Below are positions 40,511 through 47,877 of a stretch of DNA of 64,000 bases, one piece after another. Under the pieces are notes generated by a model, which was given only the letters and a program-made list of their open reading frames with translations, searched no databases and was not told the origin of the DNA. Both the position numbers and the translations under genes were made by a program. The DNA lies in the NCBI RefSeq assembly GCF_003002095.1, contig NZ_PVZC01000005.1:527773-591772 (forward strand). Direction: 5' to 3'. Numbering within the stretch: the first letter of the stretch is position 1; the number at the start of each line of letters is the position of its first letter. The DNA is from Allonocardiopsis opalescens. Its GTDB lineage: Bacteria > Actinomycetota > Actinomycetes > Streptosporangiales > Streptosporangiaceae.

Positions 40511-42267
40511 AGCGCCGCCGCCGCTGGGGTCGGCGCCGCGACGCCGAGCCGCTGCTGATCATGACCGATGACGGGTACCCCGGCGAGGTCCTGGTGCTCG
40601 TCGGCCGGTGGCTGTTCCGGTACCGGTCCGAGTTGGGGCCGGTGGCGCTTGCCGCCGCCCTGTTCGTCGCCGGTTGGGGGCTACACGGGTCATACCGCGC
40701 GTGGTGGCCGGCCGTCGCCGTGGCGTCGGTGCTGACGGCCGCCGGGATACTGGCGAGCGGCCGGGCGTGGCTCGACCGCGCCGAGGAACGCGGCTACGCC
40801 GCCGCCGTCACCGCGTCGGCCGGAGGCTGGCTGACCGCCGCCACCTACCTCGGCCCTGGCACGGAACCGCTGCCGCTGCTGCTCCTGGTCGGCGTGGTCG
40901 TGTCCGGCCTTCCGTGGTGGCGCCACCGGCGCCGCCGCGCCCGGGTGCACGTCGAACGAACCATCGCCGCCTGGCCCGACCTCGGCGAGACCATCGGACT
41001 GCCCGGGTCCCGGATGCTCTCGGCCGTGGTCGACCGGTGGGGCTGGCGCGCCAGGGTCGCACTGCGGCGCGGCCAGAGCTTCGCCGACGTGGTCGACCGG
41101 GTCCCCGCCATTGAGTCCGGCCTTGGGACACGTCCGGGCGCGGTGCGCGTCGAGCCCGACCCGCACCGCGCCGACCGCTTCGCGCTCCGGGTGCTGGCCG
41201 CCGACCCGCACGCCCGGCCGGTGCCCTGGCCGGGCCGCCCCGCGTCAGGTGCGGCCGAACCGCTCGCGCTGGGCGTGTTCGAGGACGCCGACCCGGTCCG
41301 CGTCCCGCTGCTGCGGCGGCACGCCCTCATCGGCGGGATCGCGGGATCGGGCAAGAGCGGCGTGCTGAACGTCGTGCTGGCCCACCTGACCGCCTGCCTG
41401 GACGTGGTGGTGTGGGGCGTCGACCTCAAGGGCGGCATGGAGCTGGCACCGTGGCGCGCCTGCCTGGACCGGCTCGCCACCACGCCCGCCGAAGCCGCCG
41501 CCCTCCTACGCGACGCCACGGGGGTTCTCGACGCCCGTGCCGCGCGGCTGGGCACCACCGGCACGCGGGTGTGGGAGCCGACTCCGGACGCACCCGCTCT
41601 CGTGATCGTGGTGGACGAGTACGCCGAGCTGGCCGAGGAAGCGCCCGCCGCCACCGGTCACGCCGACTCGATCGCCCGGCGCGGCCGCGCGGTCGCCGTG
41701 ACCCTCATCGCCGCCACCCAGCGCCCCACCCAGGCCGCCATGGGACGCGGCGCCGTGCGCTCCCAGATGGACGTGCGGGTCTGCCTGCGGGTCCGCGAAC
41801 GCCGCGACACCGACCTTGTGCTCGGCCAAGGCATGCACGCGGCCGGCTGGCACGCCCACACCCTCGACGAACCCGGAAAGTTCCTCGTCTCCGCGCCCGG
41901 CTTCGACAGCCCGCGCCGCGCTCGCGCGTATCTGCTCACCGACGACCAGATCCGCACCCTCGCTCACGCCCACACCGAACGCCGCCCGCCGCTCGATGCC
42001 CTCTCGGCGGACGCCGTCCGGCGGACCGCGCCCCTCACCTCCGGAGCACCACATGACGCGGTCGACACCGACCCCGCCGACGACCCCGAAAGCCGCCTCT
42101 CCGACGCATTGGCCGACGCGCCGCCGGACGGCCGTTCCGTCGCCGACCTCATGGACGCGACCGGCATGGGCCGCACGTGGGTCTATGACCGGCTTCAGCA
42201 ACTCGCCGACACCGGCCGCGTCGTCCAGGTTGCTCGCGGCCGCTGGCGCGGCACCGATCCGACCTGA
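40507..42267 (+). CDS. traB: TraB/FtsK-SpoIIIE-type conjugative DNA translocase
   Basis: The 586-residue protein has an N-terminal membrane region (~40-140: ELGPVALAAALFVAGWGLHG, PLPLLLLVGVVVSGLPWW). An FtsK-type motor domain follows, with Walker A LIGGIAGSGKSGVLNVVLAH (~276) and Walker B ALVIVVDEYAELAEEA (~364), then IAATQRPTQAAMG and RVCLRVRERRDTDLVLG. The C-terminal winged helix (VADLMDATGMGRTWVYDRLQ) would recognise 8-bp TRS repeats at the transfer origin. In mycelial actinomycetes one such protein moves double-stranded DNA between cells. A cluster of GTCCGC repeats follows the gene. Confidence 0.93.
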   Translation: MKRRRRWGRRRDAEPLLIMTDDGYPGEVLVLVGRWLFRYRSELGPVALAAALFVAGWGLHGSYRAWWPAVAVASVLTAAGILASGRAWLDRAEERGYAAAVTASAGGWLTAATYLGPGTEPLPLLLLVGVVVSGLPWWRHRRRRARVHVERTIAAWPDLGETIGLPGSRMLSAVVDRWGWRARVALRRGQSFADVVDRVPAIESGLGTRPGAVRVEPDPHRADRFALRVLAADPHARPVPWPGRPASGAAEPLALGVFEDADPVRVPLLRRHALIGGIAGSGKSGVLNVVLAHLTACLDVVVWGVDLKGGMELAPWRACLDRLATTPAEAAALLRDATGVLDARAARLGTTGTRVWEPTPDAPALVIVVDEYAELAEEAPAATGHADSIARRGRAVAVTLIAATQRPTQAAMGRGAVRSQMDVRVCLRVRERRDTDLVLGQGMHAAGWHAHTLDEPGKFLVSAPGFDSPRRARAYLLTDDQIRTLAHAHTERRPPLDALSADAVRRTAPLTSGAPHDAVDTDPADDPESRLSDALADAPPDGRSVADLMDATGMGRTWVYDRLQQLADTGRVVQVARGRWRGTDPT

Positions 42268-42282
42268 CCACCTCGCACGCAC

Positions 42283-42363
42283 GTCCGCTCGTCCGCGTCC
42301 GCCGCCCGCCTCACGCGCCTGCGCGCGTAGGGCGGCGGACCGACGACGGACGTCCGCGCGGAC
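42283..42363. other. Candidate transfer origin (clt/TRS-like repeats)
   Basis: GTCCGC occurs at 42283, 42291, 42297 and 42352 and inverted (GCGGAC) at 42335 and 42358. Two symmetric structures result: an 11-bp stem (42297-42307 with 42330-42340) and a 12-bp palindrome GTCCGCGCGGAC (42352-42363). It lies directly behind traB, where clt lies in related elements. A terminator role for the hairpin is also possible. Confidence 0.5.
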
Positions 42364-42434
42364 GATCCCCACCGCCGATCGAAGGGAGGACCACCACGAG
42401 AACACGTCACCACCCGATTCCCGCGCCCCGACCC

Positions 42435-42629
42435 GTGCCGCACGCCGAGATGGCGGACGGCGGCGAACCGCTCTGGTCCGTCCGCGAAGCCGCCGCCTTC
42501 CTCGGCGTGCCGGTCCGCACCCTCTACCAGTGGCGCTACCGCGAGGCCGGGCCGCCGTCGCACCGCATCGGACGGCATCTGCGCTACGTGCCCGCCGAGG
42601 TGCGCGCATGGGTTCGCGAGCAGCGCTGA
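42435..42629 (+). CDS. xis: Excisionase (MerR-type Xis)
   Basis: The 64-residue winged-helix protein (LWSVREAAAFLGVPVRTLYQ, WRYREAGPPSHRIGRHLRYV) is a typical AICE excisionase that bends DNA to direct the integrase toward excision. GTG 42435 is annotated. GGGAGG is much further upstream, six bases before an in-frame ACG at 42396, so the real start could be earlier and non-canonical. The integrase gene follows after 13 bp. Confidence 0.85.
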   Translation: MPHAEMADGGEPLWSVREAAAFLGVPVRTLYQWRYREAGPPSHRIGRHLRYVPAEVRAWVREQR

Positions 42630-42642
42630 AAGAAGACGAGCA

Positions 42643-43887
42643 GTGGCCCGCGTATGGATCTACGACCGGACCAACGATGCGACGTACCGCAGTGCCGTCG
42701 AAAAGGCACGCAAGGCCAAGAAGGACCCACCGGGACGCTGGCAAGTGCGCTGGTACGACCCCAGCGGCAAGCTCAAGACCAAGACGCTCGCCAAGAAGCC
42801 GGACGCCGAGCGCCGCAAGACCGATATCGAGAACAGCCTGGCCGAAGGGTCGTACCGCGACCCTTCGGCCGGGAAGGCCAGATTCCGGGACGTGGCCGAG
42901 ACCTGGCTGGCCGCTCAGTCCGATCTGAAGCGCTCGTCCCGGGCGAAGTACCGCGATGCCCTGGACGATCACATTCTCGAACGATGGGGCGATCTCCCCG
43001 TATCCGCCATCACCTTCGACGACGTCGCCGTTTGGGTGTCCGAGTTGCAGAGGTCGCGGGAGCGCGGCGGCAAGCAGCTCGGCGCCTCGCAGACCCGGAC
43101 CGTCTATTCGGTGCTGTCGATGGTGCTCGACTGGTGCGTTCCTCGACGGCTGGCCGCCAATCCGGCCAAGGGCGTGCCTCTGCCGAAGCTGCCGCCCAGC
43201 GACCATGTGTATCTGACCTATGTGCAGGTGGAAGCGCTGGCCACGGCGGCGGGCGGCCTGCGCACGAAGTACGACCGGCCCACGGCGGCGGCCCGGGTCA
43301 ATCGCGCCTTGATCCTGCTGCTCGCCTACACGGGCCTGCGCTGGGACGAGGCGTCGGCGCTCCGCGTCGGCCGGGTGGACCTGGACAAGCGCCGTATTCA
43401 GGTGGTCACCGCCTTCAACGAGGTCGACGGCGAGCTGTACGAGGACACCCCGAAGACCGGCGAGCGGCGCGCGGTACCGATCCCCGCGTCCCTGGTGGCG
43501 GAACTCAAACCGCTGATCGACGGCCGCGATCCGAACGACCTCGTGTTCACCAGCGCACGCGGGAACGCCTTGCGGCTGCGGAACTGGCGCAGGCGCGAAT
43601 TCCTGCCCGCCCGCAAGGCGGCCGGCCTCGACGCACTCGACCTGACCCCGCACAAGCTCAGGCACACGGCCGCGTCGCTGGCGATCGCTGCCAGGGCGGA
43701 CGTCTACGTCGTCCAGAGGATGCTCGGCCACGCCAAGCCGTCCATGACGCTCGACGTCTACGGGCACCTGTGGCCGGACCGCCTGGACGAGGTGGCCGAC
43801 GCCATGGACGCGCGGCGGATCGAGGCCATGGCCGAAGCGGTGGACCAGGGAAACAGCAGAACGGCCGCCCCGAGTGGTGTGCACTGA
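42643..43887 (+). CDS. int: Tyrosine-recombinase integrase
   Basis: The 414-residue protein has an N-terminal arm-binding part (RWQVRWYDPSGKLKTKTLAK), a core-binding SAM-like domain (RFRDVAETWLAAQSDLKRSS) and the catalytic domain. The latter has Arg in LAYTGLRWDEASALRV, His-x-x-Arg in LTPHKLRHTAASLA, His in QRMLGHAKPSM and the nucleophile Tyr in LDVYGHLW. It integrates the element into the tRNA-Arg 3' end 76 bp downstream. GTG 43643-type alternatives are not needed; GTG 42643 fits. Confidence 0.93.
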   Translation: MARVWIYDRTNDATYRSAVEKARKAKKDPPGRWQVRWYDPSGKLKTKTLAKKPDAERRKTDIENSLAEGSYRDPSAGKARFRDVAETWLAAQSDLKRSSRAKYRDALDDHILERWGDLPVSAITFDDVAVWVSELQRSRERGGKQLGASQTRTVYSVLSMVLDWCVPRRLAANPAKGVPLPKLPPSDHVYLTYVQVEALATAAGGLRTKYDRPTAAARVNRALILLLAYTGLRWDEASALRVGRVDLDKRRIQVVTAFNEVDGELYEDTPKTGERRAVPIPASLVAELKPLIDGRDPNDLVFTSARGNALRLRNWRRREFLPARKAAGLDALDLTPHKLRHTAASLAIAARADVYVVQRMLGHAKPSMTLDVYGHLWPDRLDEVADAMDARRIEAMAEAVDQGNSRTAAPSGVH

Positions 43888-43897
43888 ATGTGCACTG
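43877..43897. promoter_or_regulatory. Candidate integrase arm-type sites, right end
   Basis: TGTGCAC at 43878-43884 and 43889-43895, again 11 bp apart, straddling the int stop codon and 66 bp from attR. It mirrors the pair near attL. Confidence 0.5.
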
Positions 43898-43962
43898 CTC
43901 AGTGACGGCCATCTTGTCCGGACTGCGGCTACCGCCCTGACCTGGGCTTCACCGGCTGTCTG

Positions 43963-44003
43963 GCGCGCTCGGGAGGATTCGAACCCCCAACCTTCTGATC
44001 CGT
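43963..44003. other. attR (41-bp core)
   Basis: The second copy of the 41-bp direct repeat, inside the intact tRNA-Arg gene on the integrase side. Confidence 0.9.
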
Positions 44004-44036
44004 AGTCAGATGCTCTATCCGTTGAGCTACGAGCGC
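43964..44036 (-). tRNA. tRNA-Arg(ACG)
   Basis: Read on the minus strand, the 73-nt gene begins GCGCTCG and ends CGAGCGC plus a G discriminator. It has the D-arm GCTC-AGAGC, an anticodon stem TCTGA/TCAGA around CTACGGA (anticodon ACG) and the T-loop TTCGAAT. CCA follows the discriminator in the DNA. The gene is whole although it carries attR. Confidence 0.95.
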
Positions 44037-44130
44037 TTGTTCGGTTGTGGTCGGCCCGGCTGCCGGGCGACGTTCAATACGGTACCACTTTGCGGTGACT
44101 GGCTTTGACGGTTTTTCGCCGGGGCGCGGG

Positions 44131-44169
44131 CCGGACGCGTCCTCGCCGTGCGGGCGAGGGCGCGTCCGG
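44131..44169. terminator. Long hairpin terminator
   Basis: CCGGACGCG-T-CCTCGCC (44131-44147) pairs with GGCGAGG-G-CGCGTCCGG (44153-44169), a 17-bp stem with one T-G wobble and a five-base loop. It follows the stop of the minus-strand LPMO-like gene. Confidence 0.8.
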
Positions 44170-44187
44170 GCGGGGTGGCGGGGCGGG

Positions 44188-45243
44188 TCAGGTGAAGGTG
44201 ACGTCGGAGCAGGAGACGAAGAACTCGCCGACGAGCCTGCCGGTGTCGTCGGCAGGGCCGCCGTGGCCGCCCCAGACGTTGACGATGGCGTGGCGGCCGG
44301 TCCGGAAGGGGAGGGCCTCGGTGGTGTAGTCGGTGATGGCGGCGTCGCCGTGGGTCTCGGTCATGAAGGGGACGGGGTCGAGGTCGTCCCAGGACAGGCC
44401 GCGGTCGGGTCGCCAGCCCTGTTTGGTGATGAACCACTGGTGAGTCCAGGTGGCGTCCACGTGGTGGGCGGTGTAGTCGTAGCCGAAGGTGTACTCGCGG
44501 GCGGCGGCGGGCAGGGCGGTGGTGGGCCAGTCGCCGGCGAGGTCGAGACCGGCGAAGGCCGGGTTGCCGGCCGAGGCGACGTCGCCGCCGCGGAAGAACT
44601 TGCGGTACTCCAGGTAGGAGCCGTTCCACGGCGGATCGGCGATCATGGCCGCGGCGGGCGGCATGACCTCCTGCCAGGTCGTGCTGGTGTTCAGTTCGCG
44701 GGCGCGGCGGCAGATGTCCGCCGGTTCGCGGTCGCGGATGGCGCGTACGGCACGGCTGGCGGGGTGGCCCACGCTGCCGTGGCGCACACCGGAGACGCCG
44801 ATTCCGTCGCCCCGCGCGCTCTGGTCCGGTGCGAGGCTCGGGTACGGCCCGCTCTCGGCTAGATGGACCGCGGTCTCGTTGGTGAAGTCCGTCCACATGC
44901 CGTCGCCGAGCCTGGCGCGGATCTTCACCCGGTACTCGGGGGCGGGGTCGGTGCCCAGGCACACCCAGTGGGTGCGCGCCAGCTGCCAGCCCGGTGCCCA
45001 GCCGGGCCAGTGCAGGCCGACGGTCTGCTTGATCGCGCCGCCGTCGATCCACACCTCGTAGTGGTGCGGGTAGGGCGGCCGGCCGTCGTTCCAGTCCGAC
45101 GGCGGGGGCCATTCGCCGCCGCGGTTGTCGCCGACGGTCCACTGCAGTTGCACGCCGTACAGGGTGGTGTCCCCGTCGGTACGGTGTGCGGCCGCCGCGC
45201 CGAGCGAGTGCGGGGCCACGAGTTCCTGAGTCTTCGGGTTCAT
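44188..45243 (-). CDS. LPMO-like (AA10) protein with an N-terminal Fn3-like domain
   Basis: The 351-residue protein has a b-sandwich N-terminal domain (~20-130: TLYGVQLQWTVGDNRGGEWP, HYEVWIDGGAIKQTVGLHWP, VKIRARLGDGMWTDFTNETA) resembling fibronectin type III. The C-terminal ~195 residues look like an AA10 chitin/cellulose monooxygenase: RHGSVGHPASRAVRAI (first His, residue 155), TAHHVDATWTHQWFITKQGW (His 260/261), LSWDDLDPVPF, AIVNVWGGHG and FFVSCSDVTF. In AA10 enzymes the first His must be the mature N-terminus; here it is internal, and no signal peptide is visible. Either it is cleaved before His155 or it is a non-catalytic binder. AAGGAAGAG precedes ATG 45243. Confidence 0.72.
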   Translation of the reverse strand: MNPKTQELVAPHSLGAAAAHRTDGDTTLYGVQLQWTVGDNRGGEWPPPSDWNDGRPPYPHHYEVWIDGGAIKQTVGLHWPGWAPGWQLARTHWVCLGTDPAPEYRVKIRARLGDGMWTDFTNETAVHLAESGPYPSLAPDQSARGDGIGVSGVRHGSVGHPASRAVRAIRDREPADICRRARELNTSTTWQEVMPPAAAMIADPPWNGSYLEYRKFFRGGDVASAGNPAFAGLDLAGDWPTTALPAAAREYTFGYDYTAHHVDATWTHQWFITKQGWRPDRGLSWDDLDPVPFMTETHGDAAITDYTTEALPFRTGRHAIVNVWGGHGGPADDTGRLVGEFFVSCSDVTFT

Positions 45244-45634
45244 CGACTCTTCCTTCGCCGTTCGGTCGGGTGGACCGAGAGGGGGAGGCGCGCCGTCCCG
45301 GTGGCGGCCGGGGCTCGTCGCCCGCCACCACAGGGCAATGACGCTGTGTGCTGCCATCTGCGCTCAGAGTAACTAATAGTCGCCGGACCAGCTTGGTATC
45401 TGGACTGGTTAACTATGGAAAAGCCGCTTGTCGGCGCGCATCCGGTCGGCGGGTGGGACGAATCGATACGGATCGACGGGACGATCGGCGTCCGCCGGGC
45501 TTCTCCGTCACTTCGGGTGGTCCGCGCCCGCGGGGTCTCGCGGCGAGGTCGCGACTCGGCGGTTTCCGTGCACGGCGGGCGCCGCGTTCGGGCGCTCCGC
45601 GCGGCGGTCGGGCGGCGGTGCGGGGCCCGGCGGG
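45244..45634. other. Upstream region of the LPMO-like gene
   Basis: No gene is supported. An AT-rich part at 45368-45420 (TAACTAATAGT, GGTATCTGGACTGGTTAACT) probably holds the promoter. It includes one ACTGGT half of a DasR-type box, but not a full site. Confidence 0.4.
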
Positions 45635-46171
45635 TCAGGCGGAGCGCTCGAACACGGCGGCCTCCCGGTCGGGTTCGAGGACGACCTCGATCAGCAGGTC
45701 GGAGTAGTCGCCGTCGCCGAGGTGGAAGCCGTAGCCGCCGGTTGCCGTCTCGCCGGCGGCGATCGGGCCGTCGAGGGGGTCGCCCAGGACGTCGACGTCG
45801 AAGACGTTGTCGGTGGCGGTCGCGTCATCGCCGGTGACGGCCGAGACCAGGGCGATGGCGATGTTGATCTCGGAGTCGGAGCCGTTGTCGACGGTGACGT
45901 CGACCGCGGCCATGGGCTCACCGGGCACGCCGCCGGCCGCCACCTCGCTGATGGTCTCGACGCGTGCGGCGGACACCTCGACCACCACGCCGTCGGGGTA
46001 GCGGTGGGCGTCGTCCGGCGCGGCTCCGCCGCCTGGTTCGGCCGCCGGACCGGCGGCCGGCGGGGGCACGGCGGGGGCGCGGGTGCCGGGCGGGGTGGGG
46101 GCGGCGCAGCCCGCCGCGGCCAGGGCGAGCAGTACGGCGAGCAGCGCACCGCGCGTGCGGCCAGCGGGCAT
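45635..46171 (-). CDS. Lipoprotein, DUF4352-like
   Basis: The 178-residue precursor has a basic start (PAGRTRG), a hydrophobic stretch (ALLAVLLALAAAGC) and a lipobox with Cys22, so it is a membrane-anchored lipoprotein. After a Pro/Ala-rich linker comes an Ig-like domain (GVVVEVSAARVETISEV, AAVDVTVDNGSDSEINIAIA, AAGETATGGYGFHLGDGD), similar in layout to DUF4352 proteins. AAGGACGGG lies upstream of ATG 46171. The role is unknown. Confidence 0.78.
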   Translation of the reverse strand: MPAGRTRGALLAVLLALAAAGCAAPTPPGTRAPAVPPPAAGPAAEPGGGAAPDDAHRYPDGVVVEVSAARVETISEVAAGGVPGEPMAAVDVTVDNGSDSEINIAIALVSAVTGDDATATDNVFDVDVLGDPLDGPIAAGETATGGYGFHLGDGDYSDLLIEVVLEPDREAAVFERSA

Positions 46172-46331
46172 CGGACCCGTCCTTCCCGGAATGGGACCTG
46201 TCGCCAGGAATGTACCCCTGCCGGGCTGACCGGAGCTGCGCACGGCGCTTGGTGTCCGAACCGAGACCGGCCGCGGGAGCGCCGACCGGGGCGCGGCCCG
46301 CCGGAGGCGCCCGTCCGTGCGCGCGAGCGCT

Positions 46332-46470
46332 CCGGTCGCGGCGGGCCGGCCGGCCGTCGGATCGTCGCGGGGGAAGCCCCTTGGTCAATAGGGTTCCGCC
46401 GCGGCTTGCGCCGCGCAAGACCCCGATCGCGCCGCTGCGCACGCTGTGGCGGGTTTTTCTGATGCCGTCG
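46332..46470 (+). repeat. Intergenic ~130-bp repeat, copy A
   Basis: It matches the reverse complement of 50463-50594. The core 46351-46413 is almost identical (GGCCGTCGGATCGTCGCGGG, then GAAGCCCCTTGGTCAATAG, then GTTCCGCCGCGGCTTG), with a GGGG-AAG-CCCC hairpin. Similarity fades through GCGCACGC-GTG and GGTTT-TCT. No gene is visible in 46172-46940 apart from this repeat. Confidence 0.78.
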
Positions 46471-46940
46471 GCATCCGCGTGCACCGGCCCCATGTCGGCA
46501 CGAACTCTCGGGGGCCGGTCCACTCGCATGGAACCCGCCACAGCCGGCCGTAGAAGGAGCTCCCCCGGCGCTCCACCTCGCACAGCCCCGTAGCCCGCCG
46601 CCCAGGTCCCCCGACCCGGGCGGCGGGCCGCCCCCCGCACGGCGGGCGCCGCAGCCGCCTCTCCCTCGGGCGCGGCGCCCGCCGTGCTTCGGGCCGGCCG
46701 CCGGTGCCGCCTCCCCCGGGGAGGCGGCGCCGCCGGAGTGCGGCGGTGCGGCGGCCGGGCCGCCGGCGCCTGATCCCGCCCCCTCTTCGGGATCCGCGGC
46801 GCCGGCGGCGTCCAGGCCGGCCGAGGCGGGCCAGTGGGGCGAGCACGCCTCGTCGTACGGCCTGGATGGTCGTCAGGCGGTCGGCCGCGGCTGTCCGCGC
46901 GCGGCCGGTCCGCCGTGCGGCCGTCGGGGCGGGTCCCGGT
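46471..46940. other. Non-coding stretch downstream of the GGDEF-like gene
   Basis: About 470 bp of GC-rich sequence between repeat copy A and the stop of the GGDEF-like gene. Frames on both strands are Arg/Gly/Pro runs; no gene, strong hairpin or RNA pattern can be supported. Confidence 0.4.
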
Positions 46941-47684
46941 TCACGGCCGCTCCATCAGCTTGTCGAGCAGCCGCGCGGCCGACTGCCAGGTGGCCGGGAG
47001 CGGCCGGGTCCACACCCGCGCGCGGTGCTCGCGCGCCATCACCCGGCGCAGCTCCGCGATCCGGGCGCCGAGCCCGCCGCTGGACTCCACCAGGCCGACC
47101 GCCAGCCGGGCGTCCAGCATGCACAGCGTCTCGCCGCCGGTGAAGACGCGCCGGAGCTCATGTCCGATCACGATCGCCCAGGCGATCCGCCGCCACGGGT
47201 CGCGGTGGCCGCCGGCGTCGACCAGGACCAGCCGCCGCGACGACACCGCCGCCTCCGCCGAACCCGCGCCCCGGTACAGCTCCCGCAGCCGGGTGCGCAG
47301 GTAGGCGGCGTTGGCCAGGCCGGTGAGCGGGTCGTGGCAGTCCGCGCCGAGCGCCCCGGACAGGCCGCACTCCACCCAGCCCTCCGCCACCATCTTGACC
47401 AGCCGCAGCGGCGGCTCGCCCCAGCCGAGCGCGGCGCACAGCGCGCCGAGGTCGTCCAGGGCCGCGCCGAGGCCGACGCCGGCCCGTGCACGGCACCGCC
47501 CCAGCCGCTCGCACACCGCGTCCAGCGGCTCGCCGCGCACGGCCGCGCTGGTGACGGCGTCGACGGCCGGCGACCACCAGTCGTCGGCCATCGTCCAGCC
47601 GCCCGCACGGCTCAGGCCGCGCCACTCCTCGCGCAGCCGGAGGTGGGGCGGCACGGCCGGCGCCCGGCTCACGTCCGCTTCCAT
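46941..47684 (-). CDS. Degenerate GGDEF-domain protein
   Basis: The 247-residue protein has a helical N-terminal half and then a GGDEF-like domain: DPLTGLANAAYLRTRLRELY is the typical entry, followed by RRLVLVDAGGHRDPWRRIAW, IVIGHELRRVF and TGGETLCMLDARLAVGLVES where GG(D/E)EF should be. The signature is destroyed, so it cannot be an active diguanylate cyclase. It may be a c-di-GMP or GTP receptor or a scaffold. GAGGAGG sits five bases before ATG 47684. It is divergent from the membrane-anchored sigma factor gene. Confidence 0.75.
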   Translation of the reverse strand: MEADVSRAPAVPPHLRLREEWRGLSRAGGWTMADDWWSPAVDAVTSAAVRGEPLDAVCERLGRCRARAGVGLGAALDDLGALCAALGWGEPPLRLVKMVAEGWVECGLSGALGADCHDPLTGLANAAYLRTRLRELYRGAGSAEAAVSSRRLVLVDAGGHRDPWRRIAWAIVIGHELRRVFTGGETLCMLDARLAVGLVESSGGLGARIAELRRVMAREHRARVWTRPLPATWQSAARLLDKLMERP

Positions 47685-47877
47685 CCGCGCCTCCTCTCAC
47701 CGCGCCGAACCCTCGCCTCCGGCCTGCCAACGGGCCCGGGAGCGCCCCCGCTGCACCCGCGCCCGTCCGGAGTGTTCATGAGAAAGACGGCGTTCGGCTC
47801 CGGTCATGACACGGAATACGGAATGATTTTGCGACGGAGTTTTCCTGGGAGGGGCGGGGCATCGTGGGGGAACAGCG

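Larger units (their letters stand above)
31925..44003. mobile_element. AICE-type integrative and conjugative element in tRNA-Arg
   Basis: The ~12.1-kb element is bounded by a 41-bp direct repeat (31925-31965 and 43963-44003) that is the 3' half of the tRNA-Arg(ACG) gene. It encodes a tyrosine integrase and an excisionase next to the intact tRNA, a TraB/FtsK-type DNA translocase and small transfer genes, as in pSAM2-like AICEs. A left cargo and regulatory block is less GC-rich in places (32.3-33.5 and 36.6-37.9 kb). The RepSA/RepAM/Prim-Pol-type initiator usual in AICEs is not visible. Confidence 0.9.

Noticed and set aside
45368..45420. A DasR (dre) operator before the LPMO-like gene
   Set aside because: Only one ACTGGT half-site fits; the second half of the palindrome is absent.
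46385..46846. A 153-codon minus-strand frame between repeat copy A and the GGDEF-like gene
   Set aside because: Mostly Arg/Gly runs, overlapping the intergenic repeat, with no ribosome-binding site or family pattern.
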